DNA of 64,000 bases from Larimichthys crocea. Its lineage: Eukaryota; Chordata; Actinopteri; Sciaenidae. The DNA is taken from contig NC_040016.1 in the NCBI RefSeq assembly GCF_000972845.2, positions 25,917,733 through 25,981,732 of the forward strand, in the 5' to 3' direction. Positions 1-10,384 of this stretch are shown piece by piece; the stretch's first letter is position 1; each line of letters begins with the position of its first letter. The notes beneath the pieces were generated by a model. The model was not told the origin of the DNA and did no database searches. It saw nothing but the letters and a program-made list of their open reading frames with translations. The translations under genes were made by a program, and so were the position numbers.

Positions 1-167
1 AAACAGACTAACGAACACAGACTAACGAACACAGACTAACGAACAGACTAACAAACAGACTAACGAACACAGACTAACAAACAGACTAACGAATAAACAC
101 AGACTAACGAACAGACTAACGAACGAACACAGACTAACGAACGAACACAGACTATCTATCTATCTAT
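1..167 (+). repeat. Minisatellite gaacacagactaac with adjoining (TATC)n
   Basis: Imperfect tandem copies of 10-14 bp units (gaacagactaac, gaacacagactaac) fill 1-152, followed by a few TATC tetramers to about 167. The array is cut by the window start. Confidence 0.9.
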
Positions 168-379
168 TTACAGAATATAATCTGCATAACTAGTTTTATT
201 AGTGTTTAATCATCATCGTGTTTTTGTTACCTCACTAACCAGCTACAATGAGCCACACACTTGACATGTTCATGCTGCCAACATCACAGTGTATTTCAGA
301 GTCTTCCATCAAAAACATTCAGGTCTGATGCCACGCTCTGTGCACAGATTAATTTACAGCAGTCATTGTTCAAGTGTGG
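168..379. other. No feature recognised
   Basis: Short single-copy-looking stretch between two minisatellites. An ORF begins here but most of it lies in the next repeat, so I do not treat it as coding. Confidence 0.5.
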
Positions 380-742
380 ACCACTAGTCCACGATCGACC
401 GCCAACAGTCCACGATCGACCGCCAACGGTCCACGATCGACCGCCAACGGTCCACGATCGACCGCCACCAACGGTCCACGATCGACCGCCAACGGTCCAT
501 GATCGACCGCCAACAGTCCATGATCGACCGCCACCAACGGTCCACAATTGACCGCCAACGGTCCATGATCGACCGCCAACAGTCCACGATCGACCGCCAC
601 CAACGGTCCACGATCGACCGCCAACGGTTCATGATCGACCGCCAACAGTCCACGATCGACCGCCACCAACGGTCCACGATCGACTGCCAACGGTCCACGA
701 TCGACCGCCAACGGTCCACGATCGACCGCCAACGGTCCACGA
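380..742 (+). repeat. 21/24-bp minisatellite (ggtccacgatcgaccgccaa)
   Basis: About 17 tandem units of 21 bp, some lengthened to 24 bp by an extra CCA. Since both periods are multiples of three, five overlapping low-complexity ORFs appear on the two strands (VHDRPPT-type, SWTVGGR-type and AVDRGPL-type). None shows features of a real protein. Confidence 0.93.
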
Positions 743-2083
743 CGATTCAACGTCAGACAAAACCCCTGAAACGAGGCTACGAAACCTGCTGAGCTCAAAC
801 TGCATTTTAGAAACTAAACACACGACCAAAGATTCCCACAGTTGAAGACAAAACATCGTATAGATGTGACTGAGAATCCAGTTTGGAGCCAGACATTGAT
901 TATCACCGTGTTTTAGAGGAGAGTTTGACAAACAGAGAGTCAGGCGTTAAAGTCAAAGAACACGACTTGTCTTCTTCATTCAAGTGGTGTCTGCACTTTG
1001 TATTTTCAGGCTACGTTCAACCTCCACCGCCGAGGTAGCGCTCCATGAATGCAGTCTGTGAGGCGAGGCTCATTATGTGACTCAGACAAGTGAATCAACG
1101 TTTTCATCGACGGCGCTGAGAGGAAAATGTTCAGAGAGGTTTTAGTAAGAAAAGGAGTAACAACCTGAAAACAAAGCTCAGGTTTAGTTTGTTGGATTTC
1201 ATGAATCAAAGAAATGAAGATTGTTTTGTTGCAGGATTGTTTCCACGTGTTCGTTAATCAGGCTCCAACCTGTGACCTTTTGGTTACACCAGTATTTTAC
1301 AGTGCAGCTTCACGGCGTCTGATTAAAAAAGAAGCATTAAAATCATCTGACTGACGCGTGAAATCACCTCTGAGTGTTTATTTCTGCCGCTCGCACCAAG
1401 GGAGTCGTCGGCTTCCACAAATGAAGGCGCTTTATTCAAACCGCGGGGCCGTTCTCTGCATGTGTGAGCATCACATTTACATTTCAGTCATTTAGTGTGT
1501 GCGCCAACAAACACACATTCATCAAGAGCAGGTGAGTCGAGCGCATATCATCACACACAGTAAAACAACAATAAAGCAGCGACTCAGCAGTCCGAGTGCC
1601 ATTTCAAGTCCTCGTGTTTCTGAGCGAGTCTGAGCTGTGACGGGAACATAAATTCAGAGCCAATGAGACGTCAGTATAATTACCTACTTTATGCGAGGAT
1701 GGCTAAGCAGCACTCAGCTCGCCACTTCCTGTCACATTAGTGAAAAGGACGATTTGTCTGAAGTGGCACGAGTCGCTGATGTGTCGCAGCGATAGTGACC
1801 TCTGTTTGACACCAAACACTTCAATCTGAGATTAGCTTAGAAAACTTTGACGTTTGATCAATAAGAATGAAGAACAACTGTGTCCTGTTCAGAAAGTTTA
1901 ACTTCCTTTAGGCTCCTCATTCCTCCGAGCCGTGTTCAACAGGTTTTATTTTGTTCTACTAATGCGTTTCCTGTAAAAACAGTCGGATCAGGAGGGAAGT
2001 GGATACTGATTGGCGTTTACAGTAAATACAGCCAACACCAAGTGTGAGTTACACTCCTACTGCTGGACCAGTGACTGAACCCA
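743..2083. other. No gene recognised; intronic sequence
   Basis: I see no convincing ORF, RNA gene or element across this stretch. Around 1975-2060 there is a phrase (gattggcgtttacagtaaatacagccaa) related to the dispersed repeat near 3750 and 53470, which leads into the 47-bp array. Confidence 0.5.
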
Positions 2084-2570
2084 ACCTCTGAACCGGCAGT
2101 GTCCAGTCTAACAGTGAACACAGCGACAGAACCTCTGAACCGGCAGTGTCCAGTCTAACAGTGAACACAGCAGCAGAACCTCTGAACCGGCAGTGTCCAG
2201 TCTAACAGTGAACACAGCGACAGAACCTCTGAACCAGCAGTGTCCAGTCTAACAGTGAACACAGCAGCAGAACCTCTGAACCGGCAGTGTCCAGTCTAAC
2301 AGTGAACACAGCGACAGAACCTCTGAACCGGCAGTGTCCAGTCTAACAGTGAACACAGCAACAGAACCTCTGAACCGGCAGTGTCCAGTCTAACAGTGAA
2401 CACAGCAACAGAACCTCTGAACCGGCAGTGTCCAGTCTAACAGTGAACACAGCGACAGAACCTCTGAACCGGCAGTGTCCAGTCTAACAGTGAACGCTCT
2501 TGTTGGGTTTGGCTCCAGCATCCCAGGGAGCACTCATGCTGCTTCACAGTAAATTTAATTAATTGGCTAA
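1970..2570 (+). repeat. Dispersed repeat Y, copy carrying the 47-bp VNTR
   Basis: The 5' flank (attggcgtttacagtaaatacagccaa, shortened here) and 3' flank (ttgttgggtttggctccagc, then atcccaggg) match the order seen at 53465-53680 (attggtgtttacggtagccaa, then gggtttggctcctggcatcc). The family is unknown to me; no terminal repeats could be defined. Confidence 0.5.
2084..2496 (+). repeat. 47-bp minisatellite, about nine copies
   Basis: The phrase gaaccggcagtgtccagtct recurs every 47 bp at about 2091, 2138, 2185, 2232, 2279, 2326, 2373, 2420 and 2467, with only scattered substitutions (gcgaca/gcagca/gcaaca). The unit resembles a single-copy part of the dispersed repeat at 53560-53610 (gaaccgaacctccagaccag), so it probably arose by tandem expansion within such an element. 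Confidence 0.93.
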
Positions 2571-2960
2571 TTAAATGTACTAAATTTACAATAATATAAA
2601 GTAATTATTTGACAGTGATATACATAAAATAGCAGTATGCAACTGTTTTCTACAGTAACCATATATAAGAATGTAAAATGACATCATGAAGTGTATTATT
2701 CATCTGTAAGTTCACTTACAGGAATGTACTGGTGTTTTCATGGTAACCCAACAACAAACTGTAAAACTAGTTATTTCATTAAGTTACAGCATCGACCATA
2801 ACACAGTGTGATTACGTGTAACTTAATTTTTACGTTGTCATTACTGTGACTCATACTAACATTCTTTTACCGTAATATTAGAAAAAGTTCTACCAAAAAT
2901 TATGGAACAAGCTTTTTACCGTAAAAACAGTTGTTTGTGTTTTTTTTTTACAGTTGTATT
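2571..2960. repeat. AT-rich TTTACAGTA-type dispersed repeat
   Basis: Contains ttaccgtaatattagaaaa, gtaaaaacag and ttttttttacag, shared with 24214-24609 and 4255-4550. No coding potential. Confidence 0.45.
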
Positions 2961-3083
2961 TATTTTATGTTTCTTTTTAAGAATTTGCCAACTGAACGTC
3001 CCGAAGCTCCGTGAGCAGAGAACCAAGAGGGATTACTGCAACGTCAAGAGAGGCTCTGCTCTTCAGAGATAAACCCTCAACAT

Positions 3084-3262
3084 GGAAGAAAGTGTAGGAG
3101 GAGAGGACGAGGAGGAGGAGGGGAGAGGAGGAGAGGACGAGGAGGAGGAGAGGAGAGGACGAGAGGAGGAGGGAGAGAGGAGGAGGAGGAGGAAGAGGAG
3201 GAGAGGAGGAGAGGAGGAGGAGGGAGGAGGAAGAGAGGAGGAGGAGGAGGCGGGAGGAGGAG
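3084..3262 (+). repeat. Purine-rich (GAGGAGG)n tract
   Basis: About 180 bp consisting almost entirely of G and A on the plus strand (gaggaggaggagaggacgag type). It produces a Glu/Gly/Arg ORF on plus and Ser/Leu/Pro ORFs on minus, all low-complexity. Homopurine tracts can form triplex DNA (general knowledge). Confidence 0.95.
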
Positions 3263-3429
3263 CAAAAAACAAGCCGATGCCGCGAGAGGAGGAAAGTCAT
3301 GTGAAGGTGTTTGAACTCGTGGAGTTAACTCGCTCGTGGAGGCGCTCGCTGATTTTATGATGTCATCAATTCAGTGTGTGTCGCTTCCACAGCCCACTTC
3401 CTGTCTGCTCGTCCTCCTCCATCGTCACA

Positions 3430-3488
3430 CTTATTTATTTATTTTTTATTATTTATTTATTATTTATTTTATTTATTTATTTATTTCA
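3430..3488 (+). repeat. (TATT)n AT-rich microsatellite
   Basis: Imperfect ttattta/ttatttatt repeat of about 60 bp. Confidence 0.85.
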
Positions 3489-3584
3489 GCTGTATTAAAG
3501 TGATTTATCTTCTGTTACATTTCTACAGTTTGCAAATTAATTATAGATCACAGCAGTCATCACACGGCTCTGCGCCATGGAGAC

Positions 3585-3585
<1 letters not shown>

Positions 3586-3642
<57 letters not shown>
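3586..3642 (+). repeat. (GT)n microsatellite
   Basis: About 28 uninterrupted GT dinucleotides. A nearby plus-strand ORF ends in poly-Cys-Val as a result and is spurious. Confidence 0.98.
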
Positions 3643-3644
<2 letters not shown>

Positions 3645-3719
3645 ATCAGGTACACCAGAACAAGTGAATCATGTGAGACAGTGAAATATAAAAACAGACA
3701 CAAAACATCCTGATGATGT

Positions 3720-3800
3720 CAGAGAGGGAGGGATGTGTCGAGGATGTTGATTGGTGTTTACAGCAGCCAATAGAAAGTGTGCTATGAGCATTAGTGAGCT
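3720..3800 (+). repeat. Dispersed repeat Y fragment
   Basis: The phrases ttgattggtgtttacagcag and ccaatagaaagtgtgctatg are closely similar to 53465-53505 (ttcattggtgtttacggtag, ccaatagcaagtgtg). Fragment only. Confidence 0.45.
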
Positions 3801-4254
3801 GAAGACTGCTCACTGCTGTGTGTGTTCTTGTATTTATGACATGATGAGGACTTTGGACCGTCTCTAGACGTGACGTCCCCTCGCTCTCATGTCCATGAGG
3901 AGACGTTCACGTCTCTGCAGAGGAAATATGAGAAACTGACCATGTGGGGAAAAGTGCAGGAAACATGATCTGCATCAAGTCTGTGTTGACGTGTTGTGAT
4001 GCAGAATAAATAAAGTTTGCTGTTAAATTCATCGAGTGGTTCTGAAGTTCTGCTCCGGTCGAGGCCGGGTCAGGAAAACGTTACAGTTATTGATCTGAGC
4101 CCAGTTTTCCTTTTCCGTATAAATAATTCATCCAGGATGAAACTTTTGACTGTGGTTACCGTGGAAACTGCATCCGTGCTCTGTTTACAAACTTTAAAGG
4201 TTTAATGAAGAAGTCTGTTTCCTGTGACTGCTTCAGAATAAAAGCGTCCAATCT

Positions 4255-4550
4255 TTGCAATGCATGATGGGTAAATACGTCGAATACTAGGCAAATAAAT
4301 GTAAAATGATTTCACTGTAAATTTAGTTCAATTAAAAATGCTGAATTATGAGTAATTACTGTAATTTACCATAATGTTGTTGTTGGGTTACCGTGACAAC
4401 ACAGTACATTTCTGTAACCTGTTACATTGAAACACTGTATAGTATTGTACTACTGTGATTTCCATGATCTCACTGTAAGATAATGAATTACTGTAGATGT
4501 ACTGCGTTCATCAGCCAGTCATTTGAATACAGTGTGTGTGCATTGCCTCT
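4255..4550 (+). repeat. AT-rich TTTACAGTA-type dispersed repeat
   Basis: Contains tactgtaatttaccataatg, gggttaccgtgacaacacag and tgttacattgaaacactgta, typical of a degenerate fish non-autonomous repeat; related to 2571-2960 and 24214-24609. It ends near a gcattgcctctgcagctgc segment. Confidence 0.45.
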
Positions 4551-4643
4551 GCAGCTGCTGCATGAGTTCACTCAGCAGTCTCTAAATCATGCAGGTTATG
4601 ACGTCATCAGGCTAAAACTCGTCTTTGTTTACAGTGTGTCGGC

Positions 4644-4705
4644 ATGACGGAGGTTCAGAACCTGACGGAGGTTCAGAACCTGACGGAGGTTCAGAACCTG
4701 ACGGA
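4644..4705 (+). repeat. 18-bp short tandem repeat, three to four copies
   Basis: The unit gacggaggttcagaacct recurs at 18-bp spacing, so an ORF starting here reads TEVQNL repeatedly. The rest of that ORF shows no domain, and I do not call it a gene. Confidence 0.9.
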
Positions 4706-7656
4706 GCTCCACCTGCTCTCACTGACTGAAGCGAGACGTCGCTCTGTAGCCTCGTTAGCTGCTCAGACGGATCAGCAGATTTATTTCAGTGATTCCTCGT
4801 CGTGTTTTCTTTCCTTTATTCTTCCTCCTCTTCTTCGTCCACCCTCTTCTCCTCATCTTGTTTGCTCGGCATCATTATTAGCAATATTGTTATCATGCAG
4901 GACGGCGACTGAGCCGTCGGGCCACAAAACAACAGATGCTGAAGTCTCAGTAAAACCAGATCTTCACGAGCTCGTCGTCTCAGCAGAAAACAGGGAGCTG
5001 CGTCTGATTCCAGCTCGTAAACCAGCGCTCTCCATGATCATCCAGCTCTTCCTCTCTGACCCAGTTTCATGAACAAACCTTTAATCAGACCTCTTCACGA
5101 GAACACATAATGGTGGGTATCGTGAAACGTAATTGGCTTCATGTATGTGAGCAGGCCGAGGTCAACAACAGCACGCCTCTTCACCAGGTTTGACAGACTT
5201 CAACATGTTCTTGATGAGAATCGAGCACCCTGACCTCCATCCTATACGAACTTATTTCACTGGTTCATATGAAACAAAGCAGATAGCCTGAAGACATGTG
5301 ACATGTGGACTAACTGTATAAAGAAATGTCACACAGGTTGTTCTATGATGTCACGCTGTGAATATCCAGAATATCAGCACGACTTGGAGTGTAACTTGTT
5401 TAATTAAATATTCAACATATCAAGCAAAGGAAGTAGATAAGCAGTATCACTCGGTATAACTGACGGTCCAGCTCCGGGCGTTCTGATGACATTGGAGCGG
5501 CACCGCTGGTCCAGAACATCATAACAAGCTTGAAACAAAACTCTAAATAAATCAAGTCGTGGATTGTTAAAAAGTGCCATCGGGGCTTGTGAAACATTAT
5601 GAAGCCTGTAAAAGTTTGTGAGGACAGCGGTCTGCAGCTCTGTGAAAGCCGGGCCTCCATGCCTCGCTCAGGCCCGCTGTGATGGAGGATGCTGAGAGTA
5701 ATTCAATTACCTTCCTAATCCTCGGGAATCCTCCTGCCACCGCTGTATTGCACGGCTCAGCTAAAACAACAGTCCTCCCCGGTGTTCCTCCGCTCATTAT
5801 CAGACCGGATGAAAAAGTACAGTTGGAGGTGTTGGTTAATTTCACTCCTCTGGGAGAAATTAGCATTCAAATTAAGAGTGCAGCTTTTGATTTGGCTCTC
5901 CTGGTTTCACAGGTAACACTGCAGCTGGCTAACGTACACGTGTGAATGCTCCTTTAAATCACTTCACTTGAAAGTTAACGAAGCAGCAGTGCTTTAAACA
6001 TCCTGCTTTGTGCTTATGCACAATTTTATTCATTGATTCAGTGTTTTTATGACATGAATAACGAACCACAGCCGACCTGAGATAAAAATCAAGACAACGC
6101 AGCAAAGATGAGAAAACAGAAAACATTGCTCATCAGTACTGGACTAACTGTTTCAAACTGGAGTCATGATCCAGTTTAGAGATCTGACTGAACAGAAAAA
6201 TACTGAAAGGTGGCTTACCGCTAAACTCGCTGAGACCATGAAACCATCCAAACACATTTTAAACTCAGGACATTAAAATCTTTAAAGAACGTGGCAGCGC
6301 TGATCTGAAAGGTCTCACAGTATTTCATTGTACGAGGTGTGATTGTTGCTGTGACCCAGAAATGACCCAAAATCTTCAAGTGAAAAGATCTTTGTCAGTT
6401 TGAGGCCTAAAGTAGTCTCTGATGACTCGAACACAACCTTCAGTCTGTTCGGACTGTACGTTCTGTAACAACAAAGTACAAACGGACAAACCCGACCACT
6501 GACTGCACCCCCATCCTGTGTCCCTCATGATCTGCCCTCGCTCACTGTTGTCTGGTTCAAGTCATCCCACAAACACCACGTGGAAGTCCAGCTCAACACA
6601 AAATCAGAACCAGGACAATTCACTCAACACCACTCTCCTTTCAAAGCATGATCTGAAAAGTCAAAGAGATGTTTGATCCATCTCGACGACCAATTTGATG
6701 AAAAACCTCCAACGGGCGACTTGACCACCCAAACAAACATCTGGTGACCTCACAACATGGATGATCCCTCCAATCAAGAGGACGAGGAGACCGGACAGGA
6801 CAGTGCAGACCATACGTATCACCCACAACTGGATTCTCACTGGTTCTTTCAGCCCTGAACAGATGTAGGAGCAGCCACAGACAAACACCTGAAGGTTTCC
6901 CTCTGAAGACTAAAAGGAGGATTAGTCGTCATCCACCGATCAGCTCGAGGATGCAGAATAAACCACCTGCCTGTCGGTCTCTCCTGGACTGACTGTGGAT
7001 GCAGACATGAGCTGGTTGTAAAACAGCGATGTGAATAAAGCTGAGCTGCTCCTGAGCTCTGAAATACATCACTGATGTACTCATTTACTTTTTTATTTCA
7101 TTTACAACCTGCTGAGCTGCAGATGTGGTTCTGTCTGCCTGATTAATGCAGCAAACGTTGTGAAAGGAAACACCAGAGCAGCAGAGAATACGTGATTCTC
7201 ATGTTGGAAGTGCTTCTTTCCAAACGTCCTACAGCGACCCCGAGCTTCATTAAGCAGACGTCTGACGGGGGACAGCAGGACTGGACTGACAGCTGTCAAC
7301 CCGTGAGCTGCTGCAGGAGAATATTCAATCAAAGGATCCATGAGTGAGACAACAAACGGGACCCGGTGACCTCGAGCTGAGCCTCACCAACAAAGAGAGG
7401 AGCTCACTTTGAAGAACCGTCAGAGGAAGACAGCTCGGCTGCTCGAGACCCGACTCACACCGGGTCACTGCATGCATCCTGTGTGGACATCAATCGAGGC
7501 GCCAACGCGTCCAGAACCACTCGAGACATTTATCCAGATGTTTAATGGAGACACGTCATCTCCAGTAAACACCTCGCAGGATGTTCAACCACACGTCTGA
7601 TCATACAGAGCTGCTAACTGCCTTCCTTCAAAATAAAAGCATCGGTGGGCTCAGAG
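4706..7656. other. No gene recognised; intronic sequence with one possible conserved segment
   Basis: About 3 kb without a supportable gene. The segment 5679-5945 has open frames on both strands and dense homeodomain/POU-like words (attagcattcaaattaa); it could be conserved non-coding DNA and is listed under findings. A minus-strand ORF at 6661-6888 has a hydrophobic run (LSGLLVLLIGGIIHVV) but no recognisable family. Confidence 0.45.
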
Positions 7657-7657
7657 G

Positions 7658-7682
7658 ATGTGTGTGTGTGTGTGTGTGTGTA
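7658..7682 (+). repeat. Short (GT)n microsatellite
   Basis: About 12 GT dinucleotides. Confidence 0.85.
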
Positions 7683-7807
7683 TTGGCAGACCAGTCGACT
7701 GATGAACAGTTACTGACTGAACGACTGATTATCTCACCGATCAATCAGATGACTCCATAACTGACTAAATTAAAGTTCATTAAGTCGAGTCGTGAACTTT
7801 GTAGTCG

Positions 7808-8076
7808 AACCTGGACATAGTCTCTGAGACGTCCCCGCAGACTGTCTAAAACCTGGACGTAGTCTCTGAGACGTCCCCGCAGACTGTCTAAAACCTGGAC
7901 GTAGTCTCTGTGACGTCCCCGCAGACTGTCTAAAACCTGGACGTAGTCTCGTGACGTCCCTGCAGACTGTCTAAAACCTGGACGTAGTTCTCGTGACGTC
8001 CCCGCAGACTGTCTAAAACCTGGACGTAGTCTCGTGAGTCCCGCAGGACTGTCTAAACCTGGACGTAGTCTCTGTG
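7808..8076 (-). repeat. 42-bp minisatellite, array 1
   Basis: Six to seven tandem units. Read on the minus strand the unit is acgtccaggttttagacagt followed by ctgcggggacgtctcagaga and ct. The last units carry single-base losses. It is one of eight independent loci of the same sequence in this window. Confidence 0.93.
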
Positions 8077-8537
8077 AGTATGCTGACCCATCAGGATGTT
8101 CAGCTCTTCCAGACTGAGGCGTGTATGAATGAGGTGTTTACTTAAAGCACTATGAGTACATCCATTTACCATTTGTTCATTTAATAAATCTTTGTGTTAA
8201 CGGTCTGTATGATGGCGACAGTCCAAGTCATCAGACTGTAAACTTTATTTCCAGTGAAGGACAGAATGAATAATTCTGTTTTCAAGTCTTTTATTTTAAC
8301 GTCGAGTCCACGAGCAGATGACTTCCTTTGTGTGGACACAGGAGACATTTTCATTGTCGTCTCGTTTGGAACAAAGGTTTTTTCAGCGTTGATGCTCGGC
8401 GTGTGTGTGAATGTAAATGTTCATTATAACAGAGATCACAGGGACAGTCGAGCTATTGAAGAGTCACTGCGGCAGCAGCTACGACTCCACAGGAATATGA
8501 ATCAGGCTGCAGAGCTGCTTGTTCACAGCTACATTGA
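8077..8537. other. No gene recognised
   Basis: Contains an open frame of about 100 codons (8254-8562) with no recognisable domain; its last part runs into the GAGCTAACA repeat. Not supported as a gene. Confidence 0.45.
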
Positions 8538-9222
8538 GCTAACAGAGACTAACATGAGCTAACAGCAGCTAACAGACTGAGCTAACATGAGCTAACATGA
8601 GCTAAGAGAAGACTAGCTAACCGCAGCTAACATGAGCTAACAGCAGCTAAACGACTGAGCTAACATGAGCTAACCATGAGTAACAGACTGAGTAACAGCA
8701 GCTAACACTGAGCTAACGAGCTAACAGACTGCAGCTAAGCAGCTAACGACGAGTAAGGCCAGCTACCCAGACTGAGCTAACATGAGCTAACAGGCAGCTA
8801 ACAGACCTGAGCTAACATGAGCTAACGACTGAGCTAACAGCAAGCTAACAGACTGAGCTAAAAGCAGCTAACATGAGCTAACATGAGCTAACCGACTGAG
8901 CTACAGCAGCTAACATGAGCTAACAGCAGCTAACAGACTGGACTAACAGCAGCCTAACAGATCGCTAACATGAGCTAACAGCAGCTAACAGACTGAGCTA
9001 ACACATGAGCTACAGCAGCTAACCGACTGAGCTAACAGACAGCTAACCGACTAGAGCTAACTGAGCTAACAGCAGCTAACAGACTGAGCTAACATGAGAT
9101 AACAGCAGTCAGTAGCTAAACATGAGCTAACAGACTGAGCTAACAGCAGCTAAACAGACCTGAGCTAACATGAGCTAACAGACTGAGCTAACAGCAGCTA
9201 ACAGGACTGAGCAACATGACTG
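8538..9222 (-). repeat. 33-bp GAGCTAACA minisatellite, noisy copy
   Basis: Tandem 10-13 bp subunits (agctaacatg, agctaacagc, agctaacagactg) that together form the 33-bp unit also seen at 26868-27625 and 58465-58680 in the opposite orientation. Many single-base insertions and deletions interrupt it. Its right flank (agcagtttacttcactg, then aactctgtaaataacagag) is the reverse complement of the left flank of the other two copies, so all three belong to one dispersed element. Confidence 0.92.
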
Positions 9223-9822
9223 CTAACAGCCGCTCACGTCAGCAGTTTACTTCACTGTACATCATAAACTCTGTAAATAACAGAGAGTTTGAGCAGCGCT
9301 GGAGGACATCGAGGGAAACGTCGGCTTCTTCTTCTGCTGCCATTTGAAGTAACATTAACGAGGAGCGCTGTGAGCTGTTTACACTCATCAAAGTCGCAAT
9401 AGTTTGTGTCGACATTTTGGAATATGTTTCCTGACGGTGATGAAGGAGAAACAGGAGTAATCGCCCTCAGACCAGAGTAACAGTGTGTTTCTCATCAAAT
9501 ATTATATTCCCTTCAGCCTGTATGCATGCCTGTTCTCTGCACTGTTTACATCCGACACTGCGGGTTTGTCTTCAGGGACAAGTTAAGTTTGAACTCATCT
9601 CGTATCTTGTGTTTCATTAAGTCTGATGGCTCAGCACCAGGTGGCCTCGTTAAACAATGAACAGTACGCTGTGATGGAGATTCAGCAGCTCTGATTGAAG
9701 TCAGCCACGTTTTTAAGAAGTGAAAGAACCCCCTTTAAAACGTTTTCATCTGTTGTATCTATGTTCTCTAGAAAGCGCAACTGTCCGGTGAGACGTCGAG
9801 GGACACGCTTTACATCCGGCGT
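9223..9822 (-). repeat. Flank of the 33-bp-VNTR element, then unassigned sequence
   Basis: 9236-9320 matches the reverse complement of 58380-58460 (gtaaataacagagagttt versus gtaaatcacagagagttg, and ggaggacatcgagg). The remainder to 9822 shows no recognisable feature. Confidence 0.5.
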
Positions 9823-10384
9823 CCAGGTTTTAGACAGTCTGTCGGGGACGTCACGAGACTACGTCCAGGTTTTAGACAGTCTGCGGGGACGTCACGGAGA
9901 CTACGTCCAGTTTAGACAGTCCGGGGACGTCACACGAGACTACGTCAGGTTTAGACAGCCTGCGGGGACGTCACGAGACTACGTCCAGGTTTTGACAGTT
10001 TGGGGACGTCACGGGACTACGTCCAGGTTTTAGACAGTCTGGGGGACGTCACAGAGACTACGTCCAGGTTTAGACAGTCTGGGGGACGTCACCGAGACCA
10101 CATCCATGTTTTAGACAGTCTGCGGGGACGTCACGGAGACTACGTCCAGGTTTTTAGAACAGCTTGCGGGACGTCACAGAGACTACGTCCAGGTTTTTAG
10201 ACAGTCTCGGGGACGTCACAGAGACTACGTCCAGGTTTTTAGGACCGTCTGCGGGGACGTCACAGAGACTACGTCCAGGTTTTAGACAGTCTGCGGGGAC
10301 GTCTCAGAGACTACGTCCAGGTTTTAGACAGTCTGTGGGGACGTCTCAGAGACTACGTCCAGGTTTTGGACAGTCTGCGGGGAC
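9823..10384 (+). repeat. 42-bp minisatellite, array 2
   Basis: About 13 units of acgtccaggttttagacagt plus ctgcggggacgtcacagaga, some with indels. Since 42 is a multiple of three, open frames of SRDYVQVLDSL type appear; they are spurious. Confidence 0.95.

Noticed and set aside
4644..5072. 142-codon plus ORF
   Set aside because: Begins in an 18-bp repeat and has no domain; composition is not protein-like.
6661..6888. Small membrane protein (LSGLLVLLIGGIIHVV)
   Set aside because: One hydrophobic run in a short frame, no homologue recognised, and an overlapping frame of similar length on the same strand.
8254..8562. 102-codon plus ORF with a plausible look (FIVVSFGTKVFSALMLGVCV)
   Set aside because: No recognised domain, ends inside the GAGCTAACA repeat; insufficient support.
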